A DNA stretch of 64,000 nt from positions 868,001-932,000 of the forward strand of contig NZ_JAHBRX010000001.1 of the NCBI RefSeq assembly GCF_018398335.1, written 5' to 3'. Position 1 is the stretch's first letter. Each line of letters opens with the position of its first letter. The notes under the pieces were generated by a model. That model searched no databases and was not told the origin of the DNA. It saw only the letters and a program-made list of their open reading frames with translations. The position numbers and the translations under genes were made by a program. Of the stretch, positions 19,512 through 30,376 are shown one piece after another. Source of the DNA: Chelatococcus sp. HY11. GTDB taxonomy: Bacteria > Pseudomonadota > Alphaproteobacteria > Rhizobiales > Beijerinckiaceae.

Positions 19512-20552
19512 ATGTCCTCACCGATTAGGATCGCTCTCGACGCGATGGGCGGCGATCACGGGCCTGCCGTCGTCATTCCCGGGGCCGCCAAAGCGCTTGA
19601 GCGGCGGCCGGACATCCGTTTCATCATCTATGGTGACGAGGCGCAGGTTCGGCCTTTGATTGACGCGCATCCCGCGCTTGCCAAGGCTTGTGAGCTACGC
19701 CACGCGGAAATCGCCGTGCGGATGGATGACAAGCCGAGCCAGGCGCTTCGGGCTGGCCGCTACAAATCATCCATGTGGCTCGCCATCGAGGCGGTCAAGA
19801 AGGGCGAGGCGGACGTCGCTGTCTCGGCGGGCAACACCGGCGCGCTCATGGCGATGGCCACGTTCTGCCTGAAGACGCTGGTCCAGGTCGAGCGGCCGGC
19901 GATTGCCGCCATCTGGCCGACCTTGCGCGGGGAGAGCATCGTGCTCGATGTCGGCGCGACGATTGGCGCCGACGCGCGCCATCTCGTGGAATTGGCGGTG
20001 ATGGGCGCGACGCTCGCCAATGTCATTTTCGACATCGAGCGCCCGACGGTCGGCCTGCTCAACGTCGGCGTGGAGGAGATCAAGGGGCTCGACGCCATCA
20101 AGGAGGCGAGCCGGATCCTACGCGAGGCCAACCTTCCGCAGATCGAATACAAGGGCTTCGTCGAAGGCAGCGACATCGGCCGTGGCACCGTGGATGTCGT
20201 GGTGACGGAGGGCTTCTCCGGCAATATCGCGCTCAAGACGGCCGAGGGAACGGCAACGCAGATCGCCACGTTCCTCAAAAACGCGATGGGCCGGACACTG
20301 ATGTCGCGTATCGGCTATCTCTTCGCCAAGGGCGCCTTTGATTCGCTGAGGCGGACCCTCGATCCGCGCCGTTCGAATGGCGGTATCTTCCTTGGGCTGC
20401 AAGGCAGCGTCATCAAGAGCCACGGCGGCACGGACGCGCTCGGTTTTGCAAGCGCCGTGGAACTCGCCTATGACATGGCGCGGCATGATTTGGTCCATCA
20501 GATCCGCGCCATGTTGGAGAAACTGCAGCTTGAGCCGGTCGTTGACGCCTGA
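19512..20552 (+). CDS. plsX: Phosphate acyltransferase PlsX
   Basis: Makes acyl-phosphate from acyl-ACP, the first step of the PlsX/PlsY phospholipid route. It acts at the membrane surface. The 346-residue product starts with [14 protein letters not shown], the signature of the family, and includes [25 protein letters not shown] and the C-terminal [17 protein letters not shown]. fabH follows with a 72-base spacer on the same strand, the usual plsX-fabH pair. Confidence 0.96.
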   Translation: MSSPIRIALDAMGGDHGPAVVIPGAAKALERRPDIRFIIYGDEAQVRPLIDAHPALAKACELRHAEIAVRMDDKPSQALRAGRYKSSMWLAIEAVKKGEADVAVSAGNTGALMAMATFCLKTLVQVERPAIAAIWPTLRGESIVLDVGATIGADARHLVELAVMGATLANVIFDIERPTVGLLNVGVEEIKGLDAIKEASRILREANLPQIEYKGFVEGSDIGRGTVDVVVTEGFSGNIALKTAEGTATQIATFLKNAMGRTLMSRIGYLFAKGAFDSLRRTLDPRRSNGGIFLGLQGSVIKSHGGTDALGFASAVELAYDMARHDLVHQIRAMLEKLQLEPVVDA

Positions 20553-20624
20553 CGGGGTCTGCGCCGGACAAGAAGCGGCCCGCCGCCGCGAGAAGTGGTG
20601 GGCGAGGGACTGAGGAGCAAACAA

Positions 20625-21605
20625 GTGTCTCGGCTGAGATCAGTCGTTTGCGGCGGCGGGGCTTACCTGCCTGAACGCATCATGACCAATAGTGACATCG
20701 CCGGTTTGGTCGAGACCTCCGACGAATGGATCGTGCAACGCACGGGCATACGCGCGCGACACATCGCGGCCGACGGGGAAACCACGTCGATGCTCGCCGT
20801 GCGCGCCGCGCAGGCCGCGCTCGCCGACGCAGGTGTCTCCGCCGATGAAATCGATCTCATCGTCGTCGCGACATCGACACCAGATTACACCTTCCCGGCA
20901 ACCGCCACCCAGGTGCAGGCGGAGCTTGGCATCACCCATGGTGCGGCTTTCGATCTTCAGGCAGTCTGTTCGGGCTTCGTCTTTGCCCTGGCCACGGCCG
21001 ACAAGTTCCTGACCTCGGGGTCTCATCGCCGGGCTCTCGTCATTGGCGCCGAGACTTTCTCACGCCTGCTGGACTGGAGCGATCGCACCACCTGCGTGCT
21101 GTTTGGCGATGGGGCAGGCGCCCTGGTGCTGGAGGCGCAGGAGGTCTCGGGCGGCGGTGCCGGTGATCGAGGGGTCTTGACCACTCATCTGCGGTCCGAT
21201 GGCCGACATCGCAACAAGCTCTTCGTGGACGGCGGTCCCGGCTCGACCCGCACAGTCGGGCATCTGAGGATGGAGGGGCGTGAGGTCTTCCGTCACGCGG
21301 TCGGCATGATCACGGATGTCATCGAGGACGCTTTCCGCGCCACCGGCTTCACGGCCGAGGATATCGACTGGTTCGTTCCTCATCAGGCGAACAAACGGAT
21401 CATAGACGCCAGCGCCCAGAAGCTCGGCATCGCACCCGAGAAGGTGGTCATCACAGTCGACCAGCATGGCAACACGTCCGCCGCGTCCATACCGCTGGCG
21501 CTGGCTGCGGCGCGTGCCGACGGACGCATCAAGCGCGGTGATCTGGTGCTCCTCGAAGCCATGGGCGGCGGTTTCACCTGGGGCAGCGCGCTTGTCCGCT
21601 GGTGA
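20625..21605 (+). CDS. fabH: Beta-ketoacyl-ACP synthase III
   Basis: Starts fatty-acid synthesis by condensing acetyl-CoA with malonyl-ACP. The 326-residue product has the catalytic triad Cys115 (LQAVCSGF), His251 (VPHQANKRI) and Asn281 (QHGNTSAAS). GTG at 20625 is chosen because GAGGAG lies 7 bases upstream and the protein then begins [16 protein letters not shown] like its relatives. The longer reading from 20595 lacks a ribosome site. Follows plsX and precedes ihfA in the conserved order. Confidence 0.95.
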   Translation: MSRLRSVVCGGGAYLPERIMTNSDIAGLVETSDEWIVQRTGIRARHIAADGETTSMLAVRAAQAALADAGVSADEIDLIVVATSTPDYTFPATATQVQAELGITHGAAFDLQAVCSGFVFALATADKFLTSGSHRRALVIGAETFSRLLDWSDRTTCVLFGDGAGALVLEAQEVSGGGAGDRGVLTTHLRSDGRHRNKLFVDGGPGSTRTVGHLRMEGREVFRHAVGMITDVIEDAFRATGFTAEDIDWFVPHQANKRIIDASAQKLGIAPEKVVITVDQHGNTSAASIPLALAAARADGRIKRGDLVLLEAMGGGFTWGSALVRW

Positions 21606-21763
21606 GGGGCGGGGATCGACCTGCCATCTGGTCCGCTCTTTACGGGCCGACAATATATGTCGTGGAACGGTCGCGTCTGTGATTGACCGGGCTGCCGCGA
21701 CTGAATATCGTTGTAATTCAGTGAGATGCTTCTGTTGTTAAAGGTTGCTTGCAAGAGGGTGCC

Positions 21764-22075
21764 ATGGCAGGTCGGACGGTAACGCGCGCGGACCTCTGCG
21801 AAGTGGTCTATCAGAAGGTCGGACTATCCCGGACTGAATCGGCCGCGCTCGTCGAGCTCGTTCTCAGCGAAATGTGCGATTGCCTGGCGCGCGGCGAGAC
21901 TGTGAAGCTCTCGTCCTTCGGCTCGTTTATCGTGCGCGACAAGGGCGAACGTGTGGGACGCAATCCCAAGACCGGCATTGAAGTGCCGATCGATCCCCGG
22001 CGCGTGATGGTGTTCAAGCCCTCAAACGTGCTGCGCGCCCGCATCAATGGCCTGGAAGTCGAGGACGAAGCCTGA
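21764..22075 (+). CDS. ihfA: Integration host factor alpha subunit
   Basis: DNA-bending nucleoid protein that pairs with IhfB. The 103-residue HU/IHF-fold protein has [20 protein letters not shown] and the DNA-inserting arm region [16 protein letters not shown], including the conserved proline at the tip. ATG 21764 is preceded by AAGAGGG. The stop codon sits in the loop of the terminator hairpin that follows. merR is next on the same strand. Confidence 0.95.
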   Translation: MAGRTVTRADLCEVVYQKVGLSRTESAALVELVLSEMCDCLARGETVKLSSFGSFIVRDKGERVGRNPKTGIEVPIDPRRVMVFKPSNVLRARINGLEVEDEA

Positions 22076-22094
22076 GGCTTCGTCGTCGTTTTTT
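22064..22094 (+). terminator. Intrinsic terminator overlapping the ihfA stop codon
   Basis: GACGAAGCC (22064-22072), loop TGA (22073-22075, the ihfA stop codon itself), GGCTTCGTC (22076-22084), then GTCG and six T at 22089-22094. The stem is a perfect 9 bp. Confidence 0.85.
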
Positions 22095-22413
22095 GCACGA
22101 GCGTGCCTTTTGAGGGCCGCTAAGGGCGGCTGTCGAGATTCCTGTGCGCTTTTCTGAAAACGCTCATGGCTGCGCCATCCACAACCAAGCGGCCTATAAC
22201 GTGTCCGCTTTTCATCAGTTTTGCCATTAGCTTTTGCAAGCGAGTGCAATCGCGTCTTATTCTTGGAAGGTCGCGTCATCTGAGTCGGTGATGTTTTCAG
22301 GGGCAGACCCGGTTGAGCCAGGACGGTTAGGTCTGAGCGGGGGGACGATTTCGGATCTCAGGCATAGAGCCGAGGCCGGCGGAATCGAGAACGAGTGCAC
22401 GGAGGAGTAGACG
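22076..22413. other. Intergenic region ihfA-merR
   Basis: 338 bases. It starts with the second half of the ihfA terminator and ends with GGAGGAG at 22401-22407, the merR ribosome site. I see no gene in between. The merR promoter must lie here. Confidence 0.6.
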
Positions 22414-23172
22414 GTGGACAAAGGCCCAGACGCCTTTCGCACCATCAGCGAAGTCGGGGAAGAACTCGACGTTCCGCAGCACGTCCTGCGTTTCTGGGAA
22501 ACGCGTTTCACACAGATCAAGCCGCTCAAGCGTGGTGGTGGGCGACGCTACTATCGCCCCGATGATGTCGAGCTTCTTCGCGGTATCCGCCATCTGCTGT
22601 ACGGTGAAGGCTACACGATCAAGGGTGTCCAGCGCATCCTGAAGCAGGAAGGCGTGCGCTTCGTCCAGCAGGTCTGGCAGGAACCCCATCAGCTTTCGTC
22701 GATCAATGCCGGCCAACGTTTCGCCGATGATTTCGATGAAGCCGACACCAATGACGGCCGCGGTCATGCCACCGCCGCAACGGGTGAGATGAGGCCGGCC
22801 GGCGGCCCAGAGCAGCACGCTCATCACGGCGAGCAACAGAGCCTCGAGGCGGTGTGGCAGCAGACCCCGACCATGCCCGTGGTCGATGCCGATCTGCGAG
22901 AGCCAGTCGCCCAAGCGGGTCCAAGAACCTATCAACTGCGCAACCACGAGGCCTTGCACGGCCCTGACATGGCCCGCAGCGCGCGGAACGTGGATGTTGA
23001 CTCGCTCGACAGCGCGGATGAAAGGCTGGAGCCTGACGATGCTTTCGCGGCCCTCGGACATAGCGGCCTCGATGAGACGTCGGCGACTCGCCTCAGCATG
23101 GTGCTGGATGAGTTACGCGAATGCCGCCGCCTGATCGCCATCGCGCGTGGCGCGGTTGATGATGACAATTGA
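22414..23172 (+). CDS. MerR family transcriptional regulator
   Basis: The 252-residue product has an N-terminal MerR winged helix ([20 protein letters not shown], then [20 protein letters not shown]) and a long, Gln/Ala-rich low-complexity middle section. A conserved C-terminal helix ([11 protein letters not shown]) follows. This is the uncharacterised MerR protein encoded beside ihfA in many Rhizobiales. No effector-binding domain with metal cysteines is visible. GTG at 22414 has GGAGGAG 6 bases upstream. Confidence 0.85.
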   Translation: MDKGPDAFRTISEVGEELDVPQHVLRFWETRFTQIKPLKRGGGRRYYRPDDVELLRGIRHLLYGEGYTIKGVQRILKQEGVRFVQQVWQEPHQLSSINAGQRFADDFDEADTNDGRGHATAATGEMRPAGGPEQHAHHGEQQSLEAVWQQTPTMPVVDADLREPVAQAGPRTYQLRNHEALHGPDMARSARNVDVDSLDSADERLEPDDAFAALGHSGLDETSATRLSMVLDELRECRRLIAIARGAVDDDN

Positions 23173-23212
23173 CATTATGTTTTTTGTTTAGTTGATTGAA
23201 TTGTCTTGCTTA

Positions 23213-23959
23213 TTATCCGATGCGTGACCAGCCGTGCGGCAGCAGGCGTTCCTGGGGGCGGAAGCGCGTCTTGTAGTGCATCTTCCGCGAGCCTTCGACC
23301 CAGTAGCCCAGATAGACATAGGGCAAGCCGAATTCCCGCGCCTTGGCGATATGGTCTAGGATGATGTAGCTGCCAAGGCTGCGGTTGCCGTCATCGGGCT
23401 CGTAGAAGGAATAGACCATCGACAAGCCGTCGGCGAGAATGTCGGTCAATGCCACCGCCACGAGATCTCCAGCGCCGGAGCGGTCGAGATAGGGCCCGGT
23501 ACCGGGCGTCCTGTACTCGATGAGGCGAGTCGTGACGTGGCTGTCCTCCACCATCATCGCATAGTCGAGCACGGTCATATCAGCCATGCCGCCATCGGCG
23601 TGGCGTGTGTCGAGATAGTGCCGGAACAGGCCATACTGCTCGGATGTCGGTGTGGCGCTGCGCACCTCGGCCGTGAGATCGGAATTGGCGGTGAGGATCC
23701 GGCGGAAGCTGCGCGATGGCGCAAACTCGTTGACCAGGATGCGGACAGAAACACAGGCCCGGCAGGTCTCGCAGGCAGGGCGATAGGCAATGGTCTGGGA
23801 GCGTCGGAAACCGCCTTGCGTGAGGATATCATTGATCTCCGACGCGCGTTTTCCCACAAGATGCGTAAACACCTTGCGTTCCTCGCGCCCAGGCAGATAG
23901 GGGCAGGCCGAGGGAGCGGTCAGGTAAAACTGCGGAGTATCGCGCGGCTGTGTGGTCAC
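23213..23959 (-). CDS. bpt: Aspartate/glutamate leucyltransferase (N-end rule)
   Basis: Transfers leucine from Leu-tRNA to N-terminal Asp or Glu of proteins, marking them for ClpS/ClpAP degradation. The 248-residue product has the N-terminal cysteine cluster CETCRAC, followed by [13 protein letters not shown] and the C-terminal block [20 protein letters not shown]. Annotated in older records as arginyl-tRNA-protein transferase (ate), which differs mainly in tRNA choice. It converges on merR. Confidence 0.92.
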   Translation of the reverse strand: MTTQPRDTPQFYLTAPSACPYLPGREERKVFTHLVGKRASEINDILTQGGFRRSQTIAYRPACETCRACVSVRILVNEFAPSRSFRRILTANSDLTAEVRSATPTSEQYGLFRHYLDTRHADGGMADMTVLDYAMMVEDSHVTTRLIEYRTPGTGPYLDRSGAGDLVAVALTDILADGLSMVYSFYEPDDGNRSLGSYIILDHIAKAREFGLPYVYLGYWVEGSRKMHYKTRFRPQERLLPHGWSRIG

Positions 23960-24083
23960 GCTGGCGCCCGCTCATTCAATTGGTGCGATCCTTTCACCCT
24001 CTTCACGATAGCACCGAGCCCGCGGCTCTTAAATATCGAATACGCGCGAGCCACGGCTGGGAAACGAGAACCGGGTCGATCGT

Positions 24084-24551
24084 TCAATCACGGATCACGG
24101 TGAGTTGCGCGAGCACATCATGGAGCATCCGCCGGTCGCTCCGCACGAAGGCGGTGACGATGTCGATGGCGAGGAGGAAGCCTGTGCTGGCGGCGACATA
24201 GAAAAATAGGGCGTGGATGGCCGCCGTGATGAAGTCCGGCCGACCATAGGGGCCGATGACCTTCAGGCCCATAAGGCGCATGCCGATGGTCGACTGGCGT
24301 TCGCCGCTGACCGTCACCGCGCTGTAAAGAATGCCCGTGCAGGCGCCGATCAAGGGAAACAGGAACCAGGCGAGGCCGAAGGTGATGACCCCAAGGACGG
24401 CCACAACCATGAACAGCACTAGCATCAGTAGCGCGATGACGACGATGTCGATGAGATAGGCGAAGAAGCGCGGCGTGATGACCCCGCGAATCGCACCATA
24501 ATCGTCCATTGTCATCGGCTGGGGCGCCTGGCGCGGCGGCAAATGGCTCAC
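24084..24551 (-). CDS. RDD family membrane protein
   Basis: A 155-residue inner-membrane protein of the RDD family. The first helix contains the family-type Arg-Asp pair in RFFAYLIDIVVIALL, followed by a second helix and the conserved QSTIGMRLMGLKVI block before the last membrane segment. Function unknown for most family members; some have been tied to ion transport. Same strand as bpt, separated by about 120 bases. Confidence 0.85.
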   Translation of the reverse strand: MSHLPPRQAPQPMTMDDYGAIRGVITPRFFAYLIDIVVIALLMLVLFMVVAVLGVITFGLAWFLFPLIGACTGILYSAVTVSGERQSTIGMRLMGLKVIGPYGRPDFITAAIHALFFYVAASTGFLLAIDIVTAFVRSDRRMLHDVLAQLTVIRD

Positions 24552-24619
24552 AACTTCACTCCCGTACGATTCGCACGCTTAGTGAATGATAATACGAGAG
24601 CGAGGTTCCGTCGCGGGCC

Positions 24620-25870
24620 TCAATGACCCTGTTCGGCCCGACTTCTGGCATCGACCCGGGTCGGGGCGAGGCCATCCTCGGCGAGCGCGCTGAGAATGCG
24701 CCGCGAGTGCTCGGCATCCCGGGTCTCGATGGTGAGGTCGATCGACACGCCCTTGGCCGGCACGTCAAGGAAAAGGCGCCCGTGCGAGACCTCGAGAATG
24801 TTGGCGCCGAGTTCGCCGAGCCGGCTCGCGATGCGGCCGAGCAGCCCCGGGCCGTCGTTGGTGATGACCCGGAAGGAGACAATGCGGTCGGCGCGCTCCA
24901 GCGCCCGCACCATCACTGAAGCCAGGAGCCGGGCATCGATATTGCCGCCACTCAGGACCAGCCCGACCTTGCGGCCCTTGAAACGCTCGGGATAGGCAAG
25001 GAGGGCGGCCAGCGCCGCCGCGCCCGCGCCCTCGGCCATGCTGCGCTGAAGCGTGGCATAGGCGTTCACGGCGCCTTCCAGCACCTCCTCATCGACCACG
25101 AGCACGTCGCTGGCGAGCTGGCGCACCACCGGCAGGGTCAGCTTGCCGACGTTCTTCACGGCGATGCCCTCGGCGATGGTCGGGCCGCCGATCGGCGTGT
25201 CTCTGCCTGAAAGCGCGTTGGAGAAGGACGGATAGAGCGCCGCCTCGACACCGATGAGCTCGATCCCGGGCTTCAGCGCCTTGGCTGCCGTGGCAATGCC
25301 GGCGAACAGGCCGCCACCGCCGATGGGAATAACCAGCACATCGAGATCGGGATTGTCGGTCAGGATTTCGAGTCCGACCGTTCCCTGGCCGGCCATGATG
25401 GCCTTGTCGTCGTAGGGGTGGATGAACACCAGGTTCTCAGCGGCGGCGATGGCCTCCGCCCGGACGGCGGATTCGGACAGGGTCTCGCCATCCAGCACGA
25501 CATGCGCCCCATGGGCGCGCGTATTCTCGACCTTCACCAGCGGCGTGGCCTGCGGCATGACGATTGTCGCGGGGATACCAAGGCGCTTGGCGTGGTAAGC
25601 GACAGCCTGCGCGTGGTTGCCGGCGGACATCGCTATGACGCCGCGCAGGCGTTCCTCCGGTGTGAGGCTTGAGAGTTTCACGAGCGCGCCGCGCTCCTTG
25701 AACGAGCCGGTCGGCTGCATGTTCTCGTATTTGACGTACACATCCGCACCGGTCAGCGCGCTCAGGGACGGCGAGGCGAGGAGTGGCGACCGGACAACGG
25801 CGTCGCCGAGGATGCCGGCGGCCCTTTCGATATCCGTAAGGTTCAGGATTGCATCGGTCGTTGTCGGCAC
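24620..25870 (-). CDS. Threonine ammonia-lyase with ACT domain
   Basis: PLP enzyme that deaminates threonine (and serine) to 2-oxobutyrate. The 416-residue product has the PLP-lysine motif PTGSFKERGA (Lys58), the glycine loop PIGGGGL and a C-terminal ACT-like domain from about residue 340 (VITNDGPGLLGRIASRLGEL). One short ACT domain suggests the catabolic/short form rather than long IlvA. GTG at 25870 with GGAGAT about 8 bases upstream is preferred. The ATG at 25939 lacks a ribosome site and adds residues unlike the family. Confidence 0.88.
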   Translation of the reverse strand: MPTTTDAILNLTDIERAAGILGDAVVRSPLLASPSLSALTGADVYVKYENMQPTGSFKERGALVKLSSLTPEERLRGVIAMSAGNHAQAVAYHAKRLGIPATIVMPQATPLVKVENTRAHGAHVVLDGETLSESAVRAEAIAAAENLVFIHPYDDKAIMAGQGTVGLEILTDNPDLDVLVIPIGGGGLFAGIATAAKALKPGIELIGVEAALYPSFSNALSGRDTPIGGPTIAEGIAVKNVGKLTLPVVRQLASDVLVVDEEVLEGAVNAYATLQRSMAEGAGAAALAALLAYPERFKGRKVGLVLSGGNIDARLLASVMVRALERADRIVSFRVITNDGPGLLGRIASRLGELGANILEVSHGRLFLDVPAKGVSIDLTIETRDAEHSRRILSALAEDGLAPTRVDARSRAEQGH

Positions 25871-26011
25871 GGCGGAATCTCCACTGGTGACATTGTCTTG
25901 CTTCGTTCCGTCACCGCTTAGCACAGATTTTTCGTGCATCTGTGATTGCGGCTCAAATCACGATTTGAATCTATTATTTTATAATGATATCAATAAATTA
26001 AAGAATATTTC

Positions 26012-27364
26012 TCATGTTTTTGACGAATTGTGGCTTATCGTGTGATCCGGGTCTGCTCCGAACAGACCCTGCGGACGCAGGACGAGAATGACCGCAAGCA
26101 GCGCATAGATCGCGATGTCGCGGCTCTCGATGGGCAGGGTGGCCGACCACAGCGCCTCGGCCGCGCCCACAATAAGCCCGCCGAGAAAGGCTCCCCCCAC
26201 GGATCCGACGCCGCCGAGGACGGCAGCGATAAGGGCCTTGAGGCCCAGGGACATGCCCGAGGTATAGCCGACATTGCCGTAGTAGATCGCCATGATGAAG
26301 CCGCCAAAGCCGGCCAGCATGCACGCCAGCAGGAACGTCTGGTCGAACAGTCGGCCGCCGTTGATGCCGCACAGCGCCGCGGCGCCCGGATCATCGGCAT
26401 AGGCACGCCATGCCCTGCCAAAGCCGGTCAGGCGCATGACGGCGATGAGAGCGATCGCGACGACGAAACCGGCCATGCTGATCGCGAGATTCATGGGTGT
26501 CGTCGTCACGGCGAAGCCTTCTGCTTCGGCCAGCGGCAGGGGATTGTTCCAGAGCGGTGGCAGCCACTGGGCATAACTACCCTGCGCCAGGCGTAGATAC
26601 TCCGCCATGGCAATGGACAGGCCGAGGCTCGCTATGAGAACGCGCTGGCCGCTGGCGTCACGCAGGGGGGCGATCGCAACGCGGCCAAGCACCACCCCAT
26701 GCAAGCCGGATGCGAAGAGCGCGAAAACAAGTCCCAGGCCGATGCCGACGAAGGGGGTGGAGATGCCCCCAGCGAGCGCGATGGCGACGCCAAGAGTGGC
26801 GGCGGTTCCGCCAAGAACAGCGAACTGGCCGAAGGCGAGGTTGATGCGGCCGATCAACCCGAAGATCAGGGCATACGTGCTCGCGATGAGGCCGTAGATG
26901 GCCAGCAAAGGCAGCGCGGAGACGGTCTGCTGGAGGCCGAGGCCGACGCTGCGCGATACCTGTGGTACGGGCCTTGCCGTCGCAATGTCGGCTTTCTCCT
27001 CCTCGGGAGCGTCCAGGTAAAAGCGCTTCAGGAAGTAGAAATTGGCATCGGAAACCGGCCCCCGTTCCGTGGCGATGCCGATCAGAAGCGACTTGTCGGC
27101 CGCGAGGCCCGTGCCCGCGAATCGGCAAAGCAGGACGCGCCCGCGCAATCGTCCGGCCGGGTCCTTCGCGGTGTAGTCGATGCGCAGGCTGTTGGGCAGG
27201 GGCCCCGATAAAGGGGCCGCGACGTCGACGATCTCACTTTCCAGATTGATCGCCGGCAGCACGGCGCGGCAGACCCTCTCCTGGTCGGCGTCCACCAACC
27301 TGGAACAGGCGGCCACCGTCATGACGCCGAGACCGATCAGGAGCAGGACGACAAGGCGGCGCAT
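26012..27364 (-). CDS. LivH-like ABC permease with lipoprotein-like N-terminal region
   Basis: The C-terminal two-thirds is a branched-chain amino-acid permease (PF02653 type). Its helices include YGLIASTYALIFGLIGRINL, and the ATPase-contact helix region holds GRAWRAYADDP. The first ~130 residues are not LivH-like. They begin with a signal and lipobox-like MTVAACS, then a predicted soluble part ending before the first permease helix near SVGLGLQQTVSALPLL. No livM, ATPase or binding protein is adjacent. Start placed at ATG 27364; the upstream extension has no signal. The 450-residue length is well above the ~300 of LivH. Confidence 0.75.
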   Translation of the reverse strand: MRRLVVLLLIGLGVMTVAACSRLVDADQERVCRAVLPAINLESEIVDVAAPLSGPLPNSLRIDYTAKDPAGRLRGRVLLCRFAGTGLAADKSLLIGIATERGPVSDANFYFLKRFYLDAPEEEKADIATARPVPQVSRSVGLGLQQTVSALPLLAIYGLIASTYALIFGLIGRINLAFGQFAVLGGTAATLGVAIALAGGISTPFVGIGLGLVFALFASGLHGVVLGRVAIAPLRDASGQRVLIASLGLSIAMAEYLRLAQGSYAQWLPPLWNNPLPLAEAEGFAVTTTPMNLAISMAGFVVAIALIAVMRLTGFGRAWRAYADDPGAAALCGINGGRLFDQTFLLACMLAGFGGFIMAIYYGNVGYTSGMSLGLKALIAAVLGGVGSVGGAFLGGLIVGAAEALWSATLPIESRDIAIYALLAVILVLRPQGLFGADPDHTISHNSSKT

Positions 27365-27493
27365 GGACAGGCCAACGGTGTGAGTGGGTGCCTTGCACAG
27401 GCTGGTCCGGCCTTTGAGCGGCCGGCCGATATTTCCGGATTGCGCGGGGCCGCCCGCCACCGCGGCCGACCGTTCCTGTATCAGCGGCGCCGC

Positions 27494-28950
<1,457 letters not shown>

Positions 28951-29403
28951 ATGGCAATGGCAAAAGCACGGCAAGACCGTTCGGGCGCACAGCAGGGCTT
29001 TGCCGATGCCCTGACGAATGATGAATCCCCGGGGCTGCAGTGGGATGTGGTGCTGGTGTGGTTCCTGCGCGCGATGGCTGTGGTCTGGCTGGTCACGGGC
29101 GTCGGGCATTGGGCGATCTTGCTCGGCGTATTTCCCGGTGACGCGCCTTTCGAGGGGCGGCCGATGGCCTACCAGGCCACCACGATCTACTTCGCGATCA
29201 TCGATCTCGTCGCGGCCGTCGGCTTGTGGCTGACCAGCACTTGGGGCGGCGTCATGTGGCTGCTCGCCGTGATGAGCGACCTGATCCTGGCGATCTTCTT
29301 TCCGCATATCATCGGTCACGGATTTGTGACCATTGCAGCCATGGTCATTCTCGTCGCGACCTATTTCCTGATCTCATGGCTTGCCGCGCGCGCGACTGAT
29401 TAA
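28951..29403 (+). CDS. DUF6163 family membrane protein
   Basis: A 150-residue protein with about four hydrophobic segments and a polar N-terminus (MAMAKARQDRSGAQQ). It matches the small membrane protein found between hemB and ldtR in Rhizobiales. Function unknown. The conserved position next to ldtR-ldtP hints at a link to the cell envelope, but this is inference only. Confidence 0.75.
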   Translation: MAMAKARQDRSGAQQGFADALTNDESPGLQWDVVLVWFLRAMAVVWLVTGVGHWAILLGVFPGDAPFEGRPMAYQATTIYFAIIDLVAAVGLWLTSTWGGVMWLLAVMSDLILAIFFPHIIGHGFVTIAAMVILVATYFLISWLAARATD

Positions 29404-29595
29404 GTCTTTGTGGCTGTGATTCCAGGAGGTTTTCATCGTCGGATTTCGCGCAATTTGCACCAGAATTACGTCCGATGAAGAAATATCTTGTTCATTTTAT
29501 TGATTAAATCGCTTTTCAGAGATCTAGCGTAGTCTCTGCCTCATTGGTTCGCAGATCCGATCAACGGATCGCAAAGATAATTTATGAGGCGTCAA

Positions 29596-30108
29596 ATGAC
29601 TATTGCAGCACAATTGATTGGAAAAAGTGTTCCCGCGCCGGTCGAAGACGAGATCAGCGGGCTCTATCTGGAATCGCTGACGCTCGTCGAGCGTCTCCAT
29701 CGCCGTCTTCTCGACGTCATCAAGGATGAATTCGAGCGGCGCGGTGGCAACGAGCTGAACAGCGTGCAGGCGCTTCTGCTCTACAATATCGGCGACAAGG
29801 AACTGAGCGCCAGCGAGTTGCGCTCGCGCGGCTATTATCTCGGCGCCAACGTCTCCTACAACGTCAAGAAGCTCGTCGAGATGGGCTATCTGCAGCAGAC
29901 CCGCTCCCGCGTCGACCGTCGCTCGATGCGTATCACGCTGACCCCGAAAGGCAGGGCGGTGCACGATGTCGTGACCGCGCTCTACGAGAAGCACATGCAG
30001 ACGATTGCGCCGCTCGGCGGCATCTCATCCGAGGACTTCAAGCTCATCAATCGCTCCCTCCTGCGATTGGAGCGCTATTGGACAGATCAGATCCGCTACA
30101 AGCTCTGA
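29596..30108 (+). CDS. ldtR: MarR-family regulator LdtR
   Basis: Winged-helix regulator of the L,D-transpeptidase gene encoded directly downstream. LdtR of Liberibacter and Sinorhizobium controls ldtP and stress tolerance. The 170-residue product contains ALLLYNIGDKELSASELRSR and the wing RSRVDRRSMRITLTPKG. ATG 29596 has GAGGCG just upstream; ATG 29584 is the alternative. The spacing to ldtP is about 270 bases and probably contains LdtR sites, which I did not resolve. Confidence 0.88.
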   Translation: MTIAAQLIGKSVPAPVEDEISGLYLESLTLVERLHRRLLDVIKDEFERRGGNELNSVQALLLYNIGDKELSASELRSRGYYLGANVSYNVKKLVEMGYLQQTRSRVDRRSMRITLTPKGRAVHDVVTALYEKHMQTIAPLGGISSEDFKLINRSLLRLERYWTDQIRYKL

Positions 30109-30376
30109 GTGGGCAATGGCATCGATGCAAAAGGTGGCAAGTAGATCTGGCATGTCTCCTGGGGCGCGCCGGGATCTCCTTGCCGCTTGTTGCGCGGTGG
30201 CAACACGGGATTGACGATGCGATACAGGTCCCGCTAGATGCCACAAATTAGCCCGACTGCTCATGGTTGTTTAACGGACTACCGCTTACAGTTCGACCGA
30301 TCGGACCCGGCGGTTGTTTGCCTGCGCAGATGCGCGGGCGTCGGGGCATGTTGAGTTCAACAGTGGGATTGGGTCT

